A DNA stretch of 64,000 nucleotides from Bog-756 sp963738545 (GCA_963738545.1 CAVTXA010000009.1:434001-498000), one strand, 5' to 3'. Counted from the first letter of the stretch, positions 43,701 to 51,837 are shown. Made by a program: numbers and translations. Notes: generated by a model from the sequence alone, not told the origin.

Positions 43701-43706
43701 GCGGCC

Positions 43707-43943
43707 TCAGTCCCCGGCCGGCGGTTCCGAAGGGCGAAGGTCGATCCGCAGGGTGAGCACGCCGTCGTTCAGTTCGGCCACGGCGTCGCCCAGCATGGCG
43801 AAGTCCATGAAGTCGGCCCGGGCCTGCTCCTTGAAGCGCTCGCGATCGGGCCCCTCGACGGGGGGAAGCCCCCGGGACCGGACCGCATCAGCCCTGGCCC
43901 GGAAGCGTTCGACCATGGCCTGGGGGTCGAATTGTTCGGGCAT
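43707..43943 (-). CDS. Conserved small actinobacterial protein
   Basis: A 78-residue protein: MPEQFDPQAMVERFRARADAV begins it, and the middle DFAMLGDAVAELNDG and the beta-strand end VLTLRIDLRPSEPP complete it. It resembles small conserved actinobacterial proteins whose function is not known. ATG 43943 is chosen over GTG 43976 because TACCAT lies 6 nt before it. It is divergent from the gene at 44084 and convergent with the flavin reductase. Confidence 0.78.
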   Translation of the reverse strand: MPEQFDPQAMVERFRARADAVRSRGLPPVEGPDRERFKEQARADFMDFAMLGDAVAELNDGVLTLRIDLRPSEPPAGD

Positions 43944-43949
43944 CACCTG

Positions 43950-43955
43950 ATGGTA
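43950..43955 (-). promoter_or_regulatory. -10 box for a leaderless small-protein transcript
   Basis: On the minus strand TACCAT is followed by 6 nt and the ATG at 43943. It supports this start over an upstream GTG. Confidence 0.5.
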
Positions 43956-43995
43956 CCGGCCGTACCGATGTGCCACGACTGCAGACGCCCCGCAC

Positions 43996-44001
43996 TACAC
44001 T
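43996..44001 (+). promoter_or_regulatory. Possible -10 box for the zinc-ribbon-like protein gene
   Basis: TACACT, the same hexamer as before DUF3151, lies 82 nt before GTG 44084. It would give a leader of about 75 nt that ends in a good SD. Confidence 0.3.
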
Positions 44002-44083
44002 GGGAGCCGATCGGTGATCGGTGATCACCCGGGTTCGCCGTGTCGGGGGAATACCACCGCTGGTGGGGCAAGGAGTTGTTTCC

Positions 44084-44293
44084 GTGAAGAAGGGACGCCA
44101 TCGCCGCTTCGAAGAGGCGCGCAGCTTGAAGCGTTCGGTCGCCACCGCCAACCGGCGCTGTCCCGAGTGCGGCGCCGAACCCGATGACAAGCACGCTTCG
44201 TGGTGCCTGGCCACCGAGGACGATTACGACGAGATTCTCGGCACCGCCCCGAAGGATCCGTCCTTCGCCGAGGACGACCCCCTGGCCGAATAG
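44084..44293 (+). CDS. Small zinc-ribbon-like conserved protein
   Basis: A 69-residue protein with a very basic start (MKKGRHRRFEEARSLKRS), a CPEC motif, then HASWC, which could form a C-x2-C ... H-x3-C zinc site. The C-terminal half is acidic (TEDDYDEILG, FAEDDPLAE). It belongs to a small family conserved in actinobacteria without known function; RNA or ribosome binding would fit the basic tail but is inference. GTG 44084 is chosen because AAGGAG ends 8 nt upstream. It ends just before a hairpin and the opposing gene. Confidence 0.8.
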   Translation: MKKGRHRRFEEARSLKRSVATANRRCPECGAEPDDKHASWCLATEDDYDEILGTAPKDPSFAEDDPLAE

Positions 44294-44306
44294 GCCCCGC
44301 GGTGGC

Positions 44307-44323
44307 CCTGAGCGGAGCTCAGG
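44307..44323. terminator. Hairpin between convergent small-protein and Cys-rich genes
   Basis: CCTGAGC pairs with GCTCAGG around GGA. It lies 13 nt after one stop and covers the stop codon of the opposing minus-strand gene. Confidence 0.55.
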
Positions 44324-45077
44324 CCCCCCGGCTCCGCACGGTGGGGTGGGGAAGCAGCGTGACGGTGGCCCCCGGTGAGGTCCGCTCGTCGAGGTAGGCG
44401 GCCAGTCGTTTGTAGACCTTCTTGCCCGCCATGGTCTCGAGCTCGGTCTTCATGCTCACGTAGACCGGCTCGTGACCCACGAAGGCGGCCGGATCCTCGG
44501 TGCACCACCAGTGGAACTCCTCGCCGCCCTCCCCCCAGTGCCGGCGGTCCCATTGGCGGACCACCGAGGTGACCCGTCCGTCCGCCGCCGTCTCGTCCTC
44601 GCGGCGCAACGGGAGCTGCCAGCACACTTCGGGCTTGAGCTCGACGTGGCTGCGACCCTGGGCCTCGGCCGCCTTGTGCAGTGCGCACCCCGGTCCGGCC
44701 GGGAACCCCGGTCGGTTGAGGAAGATGCAGGCCCCGTCGACCAGCCGGGTGCCGAGGTCACCGTCGGCCAGCTTCTTCACCACGCCTTTTTGGCCCTGCT
44801 TGTGGAACTGCCACAGCTCGGGACCCAGTTCGCTCGCGGCGCGCTCCACGGCCCGGGCGTCCTTCTTGCCCGTGAAGTGGGCCCCGTAGGAGCAGCAGCC
44901 CTGGACCAGTTCGGGGGCGGGCCCGGTGAGGACCCCCTGACAGCCCTGTCCGAAGATGCACATCCAGGCACTGGCCAGGAAGGTCACATCGAACAGCCAG
45001 GTGCGCTCCTCGTCAGGGTCGTCGAAGCTGACCCACTCGTGGGACTCGGTGGGGACGTGCTTGTGGGATGGCGACAC
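44319..45077 (-). CDS. Cysteine-rich conserved protein (possible metal/Fe-S binding)
   Basis: A 252-residue cytoplasmic protein with at least eight cysteines in the pattern of metal-chelating proteins: WMCIFGQGCQG, LVQGCCSYG, DGACIFLN, GPGCALH, PEVCWQLPLRRED and HWWCTED. The spacing recalls the YkgJ-like zinc/iron-chelating domain, but I am not certain of membership. No TM helix or signal is visible. GTG 45077 is the only start before the conserved part (GTG TCG CCA). It is divergent from the NfuA gene with only 18 bp between, and shares its promoter region. A link to Fe-S metabolism would fit this pairing but is inference. Confidence 0.78.
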   Translation of the reverse strand: MSPSHKHVPTESHEWVSFDDPDEERTWLFDVTFLASAWMCIFGQGCQGVLTGPAPELVQGCCSYGAHFTGKKDARAVERAASELGPELWQFHKQGQKGVVKKLADGDLGTRLVDGACIFLNRPGFPAGPGCALHKAAEAQGRSHVELKPEVCWQLPLRREDETAADGRVTSVVRQWDRRHWGEGGEEFHWWCTEDPAAFVGHEPVYVSMKTELETMAGKKVYKRLAAYLDERTSPGATVTLLPHPTVRSRGA

Positions 45078-45082
45078 GCCCT

Positions 45083-45088
45083 TATGAT
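45083..45088 (+). promoter_or_regulatory. -10 box for a leaderless nfuA-type transcript
   Basis: TATGAT, close to consensus, ends 7 nt before ATG 45096, with TTGTGG 16 nt upstream as a possible -35 (45061-45066). It also rules out the ATGs at 45084 and 45087, which lie inside the box. Confidence 0.6.
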
Positions 45089-45095
45089 GACAGGC

Positions 45096-45752
45096 ATGAG
45101 CGAAGCCCGTGAGGACGTCAGGCCCGTGTTGAGCATCACCCCAGACGCCAGGGCCACCGTGCTCGAGGTGCTGTCCAGCGAGGCGGAGTCCGACACCCTG
45201 GCGTTGTGGCTCGAGATCAACGGGGAGAGCAACGGGGCCTACGCCTACGACATGTACTTCCAGGCCCTCGCCGACGCCGGCGTGGGCGATGTCGTCCAGC
45301 ACGACGACGACCTTCCGGTGGTCGTCCCCCAGGCCAGCGTGGACCGGCTCCAGGGCGCCACGCTCGACTTCGTCACCGACGACTCGGGCGAGGGCGGCCT
45401 GGTCATCGTCAACCCCAACACGCCACCGGTGCCGACGCTGCAGGGACTCGGCGCGAGCCCCGAGGTCGACCTCTCCGATCCGTTGGCCCTCCAGGTGGTG
45501 TCGGTCCTCGACGAGCAGGTGAACCCGAGCATCGCCTCCCACGGAGGCCGGGCCGACCTGGTGGCTGTCAAGGACAAGTCCATCTACCTCCGCCTGAGTG
45601 GAGGTTGCCAGGGGTGCGGTATGGCCAAGGCCACGCTGACCCAGGGCATCGAGGTCATCCTCCGTGAGGCCATCCCCGAGATCGTCAACATCGTGGATGT
45701 CACCGATCACGCCGACGGGACCAACCCCTACTACGAGCCCTCGCACAGCTGA
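45096..45752 (+). CDS. nfuA: NfuA-type Fe-S cluster carrier (IscA-like plus NifU domain)
   Basis: A 218-residue protein. The N-terminal IscA/HesB-like domain lacks cysteines, as in NfuA, and acts in target binding. The C-terminal NifU domain has DEQVNPSIASHGGRADLVAVKDKSIYLRLSGGCQGCGMAKATLTQGIEVILREAIPEI with the CxxC cluster ligands (about residues 175-178). It receives and delivers [4Fe-4S] clusters. ATG 45096 is chosen because a strong -10 TATGAT lies 7 nt upstream. No iscS or suf genes are adjacent; the Rrf2 regulator is far away. It is divergent from a Cys-rich protein. Confidence 0.93.
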   Translation: MSEAREDVRPVLSITPDARATVLEVLSSEAESDTLALWLEINGESNGAYAYDMYFQALADAGVGDVVQHDDDLPVVVPQASVDRLQGATLDFVTDDSGEGGLVIVNPNTPPVPTLQGLGASPEVDLSDPLALQVVSVLDEQVNPSIASHGGRADLVAVKDKSIYLRLSGGCQGCGMAKATLTQGIEVILREAIPEIVNIVDVTDHADGTNPYYEPSHS

Positions 45753-45867
45753 CCGTCCGTCGGGCTCTCGTAGCCCGACTGACGGGTCACCTCCGATCGG
45801 CCGTCGACCCTGAGCGATGCGTCGCCGGCCAGGGCGCATGATGCCCGACTCCAGCATGCCCGTCCTG

Positions 45868-45873
45868 TACCTT
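45868..45873 (+). promoter_or_regulatory. -10 box for a leaderless prepilin-peptidase transcript
   Basis: TACCTT ends 7 nt before GTG 45881 (4 nt before the alternative GTG 45878), without an SD. Confidence 0.45.
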
Positions 45874-45880
45874 TCCGGTG

Positions 45881-46768
45881 GTGGACACACTCCTGGTCGC
45901 CGGGACCACTCTGGCCGGCCTCGTCGTCGGAGCCGTGCTCGACCCCTACGGCCAGCGGGAGGCCGAGCGCAGCCGCCGTGAGGACGAGCGGCGTCGCGCC
46001 GAGCGCATCGCCGAGGCCGAAGCCGAGGAGGCAGCCGCGTCCCGCGCCGTCGCAGCCGAGCATGAGGGGGCACCCCACCACTCGGCCATCGAGCACGCCG
46101 AAGCAGTGATCGGGGAAGCCCTGGACGCCGCCGACGCCGATGACTCCGATGATCCGACCCCCGAGGACCGGACGGTGCCCAACCTCCTGCCCCAGGGGCT
46201 CTCGTCCCCTCGGACGGCCGCCGCCGCCGTGCTCACCGGGGCGCTCTTCGGACTGGCCGCGGTCCACTTCGGCCGTGACCTGACCCTGGCCCCGTACTGC
46301 GTGTTCTTCGCCCTGCTGGTGGTGATCTCGATCACCGACCTCTCCCACAGGCTGGTGCCGAGGCGACTGATCTACGGGGCCCTGGCGCTGATCGTGCCCC
46401 TGCTGGTGGCAGCGTCGGCCGTCGACCACACGTGGCACAGCCTGGATGGAGCACTGATCGGCGGCCTAGTGGCCTTCGGGCTCTTCTTCGCCGTCTGGTG
46501 GTTCATCCCCCGGGGGATGGGATTCGGCGACGTTCGCCTGGCCGGGGTCATCGGGCTCACCACGGGCTGGCTGAGCCTCCTCCACGCCTATGTGGCCTTC
46601 CTGGCCGGATTCCTCGTCGGGATGGTCTTCGGCCTCATCCTCATGGCGGTCTCCTCGGTCGGCCGCAAGACCCGCATCCCTTTTGCCCCCTCGCTCTCGG
46701 TGGGCGGGGTGATCGCTGTCTTCTGGGGCGCCCACATCGCCCAGAGCCTCTTCCACGCCGGTTCCTGA
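45881..46768 (+). CDS. Type IV prepilin/prelipin leader peptidase (A24 family), unusual N-terminus
   Basis: Membrane aspartyl protease of the PilD/TadV type. The catalytic Asp residues lie in ISITDLSHRLVPRRLIYG and GMGFGDVRLAGVIG. Six or more TM helices occupy the C-terminal two thirds. The usual zinc-binding methyltransferase CxxC domain is absent. In its place, residues 20 to about 100 are an Arg/Glu/Ala-rich predicted coiled coil followed by an acidic linker. GTG 45881 is used because the -10 box fits; GTG 45878 is equally possible. No pilus genes are near, so its substrates are unknown. aroC follows 68 bp later on the same strand. Confidence 0.88.
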   Translation: MDTLLVAGTTLAGLVVGAVLDPYGQREAERSRREDERRRAERIAEAEAEEAAASRAVAAEHEGAPHHSAIEHAEAVIGEALDAADADDSDDPTPEDRTVPNLLPQGLSSPRTAAAAVLTGALFGLAAVHFGRDLTLAPYCVFFALLVVISITDLSHRLVPRRLIYGALALIVPLLVAASAVDHTWHSLDGALIGGLVAFGLFFAVWWFIPRGMGFGDVRLAGVIGLTTGWLSLLHAYVAFLAGFLVGMVFGLILMAVSSVGRKTRIPFAPSLSVGGVIAVFWGAHIAQSLFHAGS

Positions 46769-46823
46769 CCCGGTGGTGCTCACCGCGGGGGCGTTCCGGG
46801 CCGGGGACGACCGGGCCCCCGAG

Positions 46824-46829
46824 TAGATT
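46824..46829 (+). promoter_or_regulatory. -10 box for a leaderless aroC transcript
   Basis: TAGATT ends 7 nt before the aroC ATG at 46837. It would head the aro-efp-nusB operon; no SD is present. Confidence 0.5.
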
Positions 46830-46836
46830 TGCCCAA

Positions 46837-48054
46837 ATGCTCCGCTTCCTGACCGCCGGTGAATCGCACGGACGCGCCCTCGTGGTGATCGTCGAGGGCA
46901 TGCCGTCCGGCCTGCTGGTGACGGCCGAGGACATCCAGCGGGGCCTGGCCCGTCGGCGTCTGGGATTCGGACGGGGCCCACGGATGCGGTTCGAGGCCGA
47001 CGAGGTCACCCTGGTGGGCGGCGTCCGCCACGGCCGGACGCTGGGGTCCCCGGTGGCCGTGGAGATCGCCAACACCGAATGGCCCAAGTGGGAGACCGAG
47101 ATGGCCCCAGGACCGGGCCTGCCCTCCAAGGTCCTGACCCAGCCGCGACCGGGCCATGCCGACCTGTCCGGCATGTTGAAGTACGGGCTCGATGACGCCC
47201 GGGACGTCCTCGAACGGGCCTCGGCCCGGGAGACGGCCGCCCGGGTGGCGGCGGGGACCCTGGCCAAGCTGTTGCTGGCCCAGATCGGGATCGACGTCCT
47301 CAGCCACATCGTGCAGCTGGGACCGGAGCGGGCCGAACCCGGCCCGCTGCCCACGGTGGAGGAACTGCTCCGGGTGGACGAGTCCCAGGTCCGGTGTATC
47401 GACCCCGCGGCCGAGGCCCGGATGGTCAAGGCGGTGAAGGCGGCGGCGAAGGTCGGCGACTCGCTCGGGGGCGTGGCCGAAGTCATCGCCTACGGGGTGC
47501 CGGTCGGTCTGGGTAGCCACGTGCACTGGGACCGCAAGCTGGACGCCCTGCTGGCCCAGGCCCTGATGAGCATCCAGGCCATCAAGGCCGTGGAGTTCGG
47601 GGACGGGTTCGAGCTGGCCGGTCGTCGGGGGTCCGAAGCCCATGACGCCATCCGGATGGCCGCCACCGACGGGGAGGTGGAGGGACTCCTCGGCGGGGGC
47701 TACGCCCGGGACACCCATCACGCCGGGGGCATCGAGGGTGGCATCTCCACCGGATCGCCCATCGTGGCCCGGGCCGCCATGAAGCCGCTGGCCACGCTCA
47801 ACCGCCCGACCCTGGGCACGGTCGACGTGGTCACCAAGGAGTCCACGGTGTCGTTCAAGGAGCGGACCGACGTCACCGCGGTGCCGGCCATGGGCGTGGT
47901 GGCCGAGACCATGGTCTCCCTGGTGCTGGCGTCCGAGGCCCTCCGCAAGTTCGGGGGCGATTCCGTGTCGGAGTTCCGCCGCAACCGCCTCGGCTACCTG
48001 GCCGCGCTGGGTGACACCCCCTCGGCGGCCGGGGCGCCGCCGACCGATGGTTGA
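46837..48054 (+). CDS. aroC: Chorismate synthase
   Basis: Last shikimate-pathway enzyme; converts EPSP to chorismate with reduced FMN. Start MLRFLTAGESHGRALVVIVEGMPSG is the family signature 1, followed by RMRFEADEVTLVGGVRHGRTLGSPVAVEIANTEW. Signature 2/3 regions are KVLTQPRPGHADLSGMLKYGLDDARDVLERASARETAARVAAG and GGGYARDTHHAGGIEGGISTGSPIVARAAMKPLATL, then ETMVSLVLASEALRKFGGDSV. It has 405 aa. ATG 46837 is leaderless by its -10 box. The stop overlaps aroK by 8 nt. Its product feeds both aromatic amino acids and, via isochorismate, the menaquinone genes in this window. Confidence 0.97.
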   Translation: MLRFLTAGESHGRALVVIVEGMPSGLLVTAEDIQRGLARRRLGFGRGPRMRFEADEVTLVGGVRHGRTLGSPVAVEIANTEWPKWETEMAPGPGLPSKVLTQPRPGHADLSGMLKYGLDDARDVLERASARETAARVAAGTLAKLLLAQIGIDVLSHIVQLGPERAEPGPLPTVEELLRVDESQVRCIDPAAEARMVKAVKAAAKVGDSLGGVAEVIAYGVPVGLGSHVHWDRKLDALLAQALMSIQAIKAVEFGDGFELAGRRGSEAHDAIRMAATDGEVEGLLGGGYARDTHHAGGIEGGISTGSPIVARAAMKPLATLNRPTLGTVDVVTKESTVSFKERTDVTAVPAMGVVAETMVSLVLASEALRKFGGDSVSEFRRNRLGYLAALGDTPSAAGAPPTDG

Positions 48055-48586
48055 CCGACTCATCCTGGTCGGCATGATGGGGGCGGGGAAGACCACCGTG
48101 GGCCGGCTGCTCGCCGAGCGGCTGGGATGGCGCTCGCTGGACTCCGACGCCCAGATCATGGAGGACACCGGCCACACCGTCCCCGAGCTCTTCGCCGAGC
48201 GGGGGGAGGCCGCCTTCCGGGCCGAGGAGGAGCGGGTGCTCAACGAGGCCCTCTCCGGCGACGAGCCCGTGGTGGTGTCGGCGGCCGGTGGCGTCGTCCT
48301 GTCGCCATCCAACCGGGAGCTGCTGGCCCGGTCGGGCACGGTGGTGTGGCTGCGGGCCGAGCCCGTGGTCCTGGCCGGCAGGGTGGGGGACGGCGCCGGG
48401 CGTCCTCTGCTGGACGACGATCCGGCATCGGCCCTGGTGGCGCTGTACGGGGTCCGACGGCCCCTCTACGAGTCGGTGGCCTCGCTGGTCGTGGACGTCG
48501 ACGACCTGACCCCCGGCGAGGTGGTCGAGCGGATCCTGGCCGGGACCGGCCTCGGGACGCGAACCGGCGGTGTGCCGTGGAGGTGA
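48047..48586 (+). CDS. aroK: Shikimate kinase
   Basis: Phosphorylates shikimate at O3. Walker A is LVGMMGAGKTTVGRLLAERLG, shikimate-binding Asp/Arg are in SLDSDAQIMEDTGHTVPELFAERGEAAFRAEEERV, and the Walker B-like segment VVVSAAGGVVL follows. The LID Arg lies in GDGAGRPLLDDDP and the adenine loop in YGVRRPLYESVA. It has 179 aa. ATG 48047 overlaps aroC's last codons; an earlier in-frame ATG at 48011 would add a Pro/Arg stretch. GTG start signals for aroB lie inside its last codons. Confidence 0.96.
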   Translation: MVDRLILVGMMGAGKTTVGRLLAERLGWRSLDSDAQIMEDTGHTVPELFAERGEAAFRAEEERVLNEALSGDEPVVVSAAGGVVLSPSNRELLARSGTVVWLRAEPVVLAGRVGDGAGRPLLDDDPASALVALYGVRRPLYESVASLVVDVDDLTPGEVVERILAGTGLGTRTGGVPWR

Positions 48587-48591
48587 TCCCG

Positions 48592-49653
48592 GTGGAGCTG
48601 GGGGAGCGGGGCTACGACGTGGTGGTCGGCCACGGCGCCCGGCACCGTCTGGCCGAGATGGTGGCCGGAGCGGTCCCCGCTGCGGCCCGGGCTGCGGTGG
48701 TCACCCAGGCCGGGATCGGGGTGGACGTCGACCCCGGTCTCCCCGTCGAGCGCTTCACCGTCCCGGACGGCGAGGAGGCCAAGTCCCTGGCCGTGGTGGA
48801 GGAGTTGTGCCGGGGCTTCGCCCGGGCCGGGCTCAGTCGGGCCGACGTGATCGTGGCCGTGGGAGGAGGTGTGGTCACCGATCTGGCCGGATTCGCCGCC
48901 GCCTCGTTCCACCGGGGTACGGCGTACGTCAATGTGGCCACCACCCTGCTCGGTCAGGTGGACGCGGCCGTCGGGGGAAAGACCGGGGTCAATCTCCCGG
49001 AGGGGAAGAATCTGGTGGGGGCGTTCTGGCAGCCCCGCGCCGTGCTGTGCGACACCGAGGTGCTCACCACGCTGCCCCCGAGGGAGTGGGCCTCGGGCCG
49101 GGGCGAGATGGCCAAGTACGCCTTCCTCGGCGGGTTGACCGGCGGGGACGACGAGCCCGACGCCTCGCTGCTCGAGCTGCCGCTCGACGAGCAGGTGGCG
49201 CGGTGCGTGGCCATCAAGGCCGGCGTGGTGGCTACCGACGAGCGTGAGGGCAATCTGCGCATGCTGCTCAACTACGGCCATACGCTGGCCCACGCCCTGG
49301 AGGCCACGGCGTTCGACCCCGATGCCGGTTGGGACCTTCGCCACGGCGAGGCGGTGGCCATCGGACTGGTCTTCGCCGGCCAGTTGGCCCACCGGTTGGG
49401 ACGGATCGACGCCGCCCGGGAACAGCGGCACCGGAGCGTGGTGGGTGGGTTCGACCTCTCGCCCCTGCTGCCCCATGACGCCGATCCCGAGCGTCTGACC
49501 TCGTTCATGGAGCGTGACAAGAAGGCCCATCACGACCTGACCTTCGTCCTGGACGGACCGGCGGGCGTTGAGGTGGTGCATGGCGTGGACCGGGCCGAGG
49601 TCGTCGCTACCCTGGCAGCCATGGAACGGACCCCGCCAGGACGACGCCCATGA
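48592..49653 (+). CDS. aroB: 3-Dehydroquinate synthase
   Basis: NAD- and divalent-metal-dependent cyclase that makes 3-dehydroquinate from DAHP. NAD/metal parts are FTVPDGEEAKSLAVVEELCRGFARAGLSRADVIVAVGGGVVTDLAGFAAASFHRG, VATTLLGQVDAAVGGKTGVNLPEGKNLVGAFWQP and GEMAKYAFLGG, then LNYGHTLAHALE and LRHGEAVAIGLVFAGQLA with metal His. It has 353 aa. GTG 48592 is preferred because GGAGGTGA, a full match to the anti-SD, ends 5 nt upstream; GTG 48583 overlapping the aroK stop is an alternative. Its stop overlaps aroQ as ATGA. Confidence 0.96.
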   Translation: MELGERGYDVVVGHGARHRLAEMVAGAVPAAARAAVVTQAGIGVDVDPGLPVERFTVPDGEEAKSLAVVEELCRGFARAGLSRADVIVAVGGGVVTDLAGFAAASFHRGTAYVNVATTLLGQVDAAVGGKTGVNLPEGKNLVGAFWQPRAVLCDTEVLTTLPPREWASGRGEMAKYAFLGGLTGGDDEPDASLLELPLDEQVARCVAIKAGVVATDEREGNLRMLLNYGHTLAHALEATAFDPDAGWDLRHGEAVAIGLVFAGQLAHRLGRIDAAREQRHRSVVGGFDLSPLLPHDADPERLTSFMERDKKAHHDLTFVLDGPAGVEVVHGVDRAEVVATLAAMERTPPGRRP

Positions 49654-50108
49654 CCCCCGAGCCGCTGATCGTGCTCCTGTCCGGACCCAACCTCGACCTG
49701 CTGGGCGAGCGGGAGCCCTCGGTCTACGGCACGGCCACCCTCGCCGACCATGTGGCCGGGGCCACGTCGGTGGCCACCGGGTTGGGGTACGCCCTCGAGC
49801 ACGACCAGACCAATCACGAAGGGGACCTGGTCGAGCTGGTCCATGCGGCCCGGGGACGGGCCGTGGCCATCATCATCAACGCCGGCGCCCTCTCCCACAC
49901 CTCATGGTCGTTGCACGACGCCCTGGCCGCGTTCGATGGGGTGGTGGTCGAGCTGCACCTCTCCAACCCCGCCGCCCGTGAGCCCTTCCGGCACACCTCG
50001 GTGATCGCCCCGGTGGCCGACGGCTGCATCGCCGGATTCGGGGGCATCGGCTACGGGCTGGCCGTCGATGCCGTGCACCGCCTCCTCGGCCGAGCCGACG
50101 TCCGATGA
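49650..50108 (+). CDS. aroQ: 3-Dehydroquinate dehydratase, type II
   Basis: Dodecameric type II dehydroquinase, distinct from AroD. The active-site Tyr and loop are in SGPNLDLLGEREPSVYGTATLADH, the Asn/Glu region in HDQTNHEGDLVELVHAAR, INAGALSHTSWSLHDALAAF gives the substrate site, and VELHLSNPAAREPFRHTSVIA has the catalytic His. VADGCIAGFGGIGYGLAVDAV closes it. It has 152 aa. ATG 49650 overlaps aroB's stop by 4 nt, and its stop overlaps the peptidase gene by 4 nt. Confidence 0.97.
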   Translation: MTPEPLIVLLSGPNLDLLGEREPSVYGTATLADHVAGATSVATGLGYALEHDQTNHEGDLVELVHAARGRAVAIIINAGALSHTSWSLHDALAAFDGVVVELHLSNPAAREPFRHTSVIAPVADGCIAGFGGIGYGLAVDAVHRLLGRADVR

Positions 50109-51277
50109 GCACCGTGACCGGATCCGATCGGGTCCCCCTCCAGGTGACCGGGCGGCTGGACCGCCTCCGCACCCTCCTCGCCGAGGCCGGCGACGAGGGG
50201 CGTCCGGTCGGTGGCCTCCTCGTGACCACGCCGGCCAACATCCGGTGGCTCACCGGCTTCAGCGGATCGGCCGGGCTCTTGCTGGTGACCCCCGAGCGGG
50301 CGGTGCTGACCTCTGACGGCCGGTACCGGACCCAGTCCTCCGAACAGCTGACCGAGTCCGGCGTGGCCGCCGACGTCGACGTGGCCATCGGTGGGGTCCA
50401 GGCCCAGCGCGACGCGCTCCACCGAGCGGCGACGGGCCTCGCCGATCTGGGCCTCGAGGCCGATCACGTGACCTGGTCGGGCCAGCGCTCATGGGTCGAG
50501 GTCTTCGATCCGTCGCCGCTCGTCGCCACCCGGGGTCTCGTCGAGCGCCTGCGGGTGGTGAAAGACGCCGGCGAGGTGGCCCGCATGGAGCGGGCCGCCG
50601 CCATCGCCGACGAGGCCCTGGCCTCCGTGCTCCCCCTGTTGGCCGAGGTGGGCTCGTCCGCCGGCCAGTCGGGACGGGACGGAACGCTCACCGAGTCGCG
50701 GTTCGCCGCCGCCCTGGACCACGCCATGCGCCGGCTCGGGGCCGAGGACCGCGCGTTCGAGACGATCGTGGCCTCGGGGGAGAACTCGGCCAAGCCCCAC
50801 GCCCGTCCCGGGGACCGGGTCATCCGCCCCGGGGACCCGGTGGTGGTGGACTTCGGGGCCATGTTCGAGGGCTACCGGTCCGACATGACCCGCACCTTCT
50901 GCGTGGGCGGCCCGCCCACCGGCGAACTGGCCACCGTGTTCGAGGTGGTGGCCGAGTCGCAGCGGCTGGGCGTGGCCCACGTCGAGCCCGGGGTGAGTGC
51001 CGGGTCCGTGGACCGGGCCTGTCGGGAGGCCATCGCCGCCTCCGGCTGGGCCGACCGCTTCGAGCACGGCACCGGGCACGGTGTCGGCCTCGACATCCAC
51101 GAGGGGCCATCCGTCGGTCCGGGGTCGACTGCTATCCTCGAGCCCGGCACCGTGGTCACCGTGGAGCCTGGCGTGTACCTACCCGGGACCGGCGGGGTCC
51201 GTATCGAGGACACTCTCGTGGTGACGGAACACGGCAGCCGCTCACTCACCCGGTTCCCGAAGGAAGTTGCTGTCTGA
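50105..51277 (+). CDS. Xaa-Pro aminopeptidase-like M24 metallopeptidase
   Basis: Pita-bread metallopeptidase. A creatinase N-terminal domain (LLVTTPANIRWLTGFSGSAGLLLVTPERAVLTSDGRY) precedes the catalytic domain. Metal ligands appear in VVVDFGAMFEGYRSDMTRTF (two Asp), FEHGTGHGVGLDIHEGP (His), VTVEPGVYLPGTGGVRIEDTLVV (two Glu). It has 390 aa. In many actinobacteria and firmicutes a PepP/PepQ-like gene sits directly before efp, as here. ATG/GTG 50105 overlaps the aroQ stop as ATGA, and its stop overlaps the efp start. Prefers X-Pro dipeptide bonds by family. Confidence 0.94.
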   Translation: MSTVTGSDRVPLQVTGRLDRLRTLLAEAGDEGRPVGGLLVTTPANIRWLTGFSGSAGLLLVTPERAVLTSDGRYRTQSSEQLTESGVAADVDVAIGGVQAQRDALHRAATGLADLGLEADHVTWSGQRSWVEVFDPSPLVATRGLVERLRVVKDAGEVARMERAAAIADEALASVLPLLAEVGSSAGQSGRDGTLTESRFAAALDHAMRRLGAEDRAFETIVASGENSAKPHARPGDRVIRPGDPVVVDFGAMFEGYRSDMTRTFCVGGPPTGELATVFEVVAESQRLGVAHVEPGVSAGSVDRACREAIAASGWADRFEHGTGHGVGLDIHEGPSVGPGSTAILEPGTVVTVEPGVYLPGTGGVRIEDTLVVTEHGSRSLTRFPKEVAV

Positions 51278-51837
51278 TGGCTGTCTCCACCAACGATCTG
51301 CGTAACGGCATGACCCTCAACCTGCCCGAGGGCCTGTTCGCGGTGGTCGAGTTCCAACACGTGAAGCCGGGCAAGGGCGGAGCGTTCGTCCGGACCAAAC
51401 TGAAGAACTCACGGACCGGCGCGGTCATCGAGCGGACCTACCGGGCCGACGAGAAGCTCGAACAGGCCATCATCGACAAGCGCGAGATGCAGTTCCTCTA
51501 CCGCGACGGCTCGGACTACGTGTTCATGGACACCTCGTCCTACGAGCAGCTCCAGGTGAACACCGGCCTCCTCGGGGACTCGGCCAACTATCTGAAGGAA
51601 GGCGACGACGCCGTCCTCCAGTTCTTCGGGTCCGAGATCGTCGGCGTCGACCTGCCCGCCTCCGTCGAGCTCACGGTGGCCGACACCGAGCCGGGACTGC
51701 AGGGGGACCGGGTGTCGGGGGCCCGGAAGCCCGCCACCTTGGAGACCGGCCTGGTCCTGCAGGTACCCCTGTTCGTCAACCCGGGGGAGAAGATCAAGGT
51801 CGACACCCGCACCGGGGAGTACCTCACGCGCGCCTGA
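51277..51837 (+). CDS. efp: Translation elongation factor P
   Basis: Binds between P and E sites and relieves ribosome stalling at polyproline motifs. The KOW-like domain starts MAVSTNDLRNGMTLNLPEGLFAVVEFQHVKPGKGGAFVRTKLKNSRTG; the tip loop PGKGG has Lys34, the residue modified in other lineages. The two OB domains follow (DYVFMDTSSYEQLQV, and GDRVSGARKPATLETGLVLQVPLFVNPGEKIKVDTRTGEYLTR). It has 186 aa. ATG 51277 overlaps the peptidase TGA. No EpmA/YmfI partner genes are adjacent, so the modification state is open. Confidence 0.98.
   Translation: MAVSTNDLRNGMTLNLPEGLFAVVEFQHVKPGKGGAFVRTKLKNSRTGAVIERTYRADEKLEQAIIDKREMQFLYRDGSDYVFMDTSSYEQLQVNTGLLGDSANYLKEGDDAVLQFFGSEIVGVDLPASVELTVADTEPGLQGDRVSGARKPATLETGLVLQVPLFVNPGEKIKVDTRTGEYLTRA

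Noticed and set aside
46300..46770. A complete type IV pilus or Tad system around the prepilin peptidase
   Set aside because: No pilin, ATPase or secretin-like gene is present on either side.
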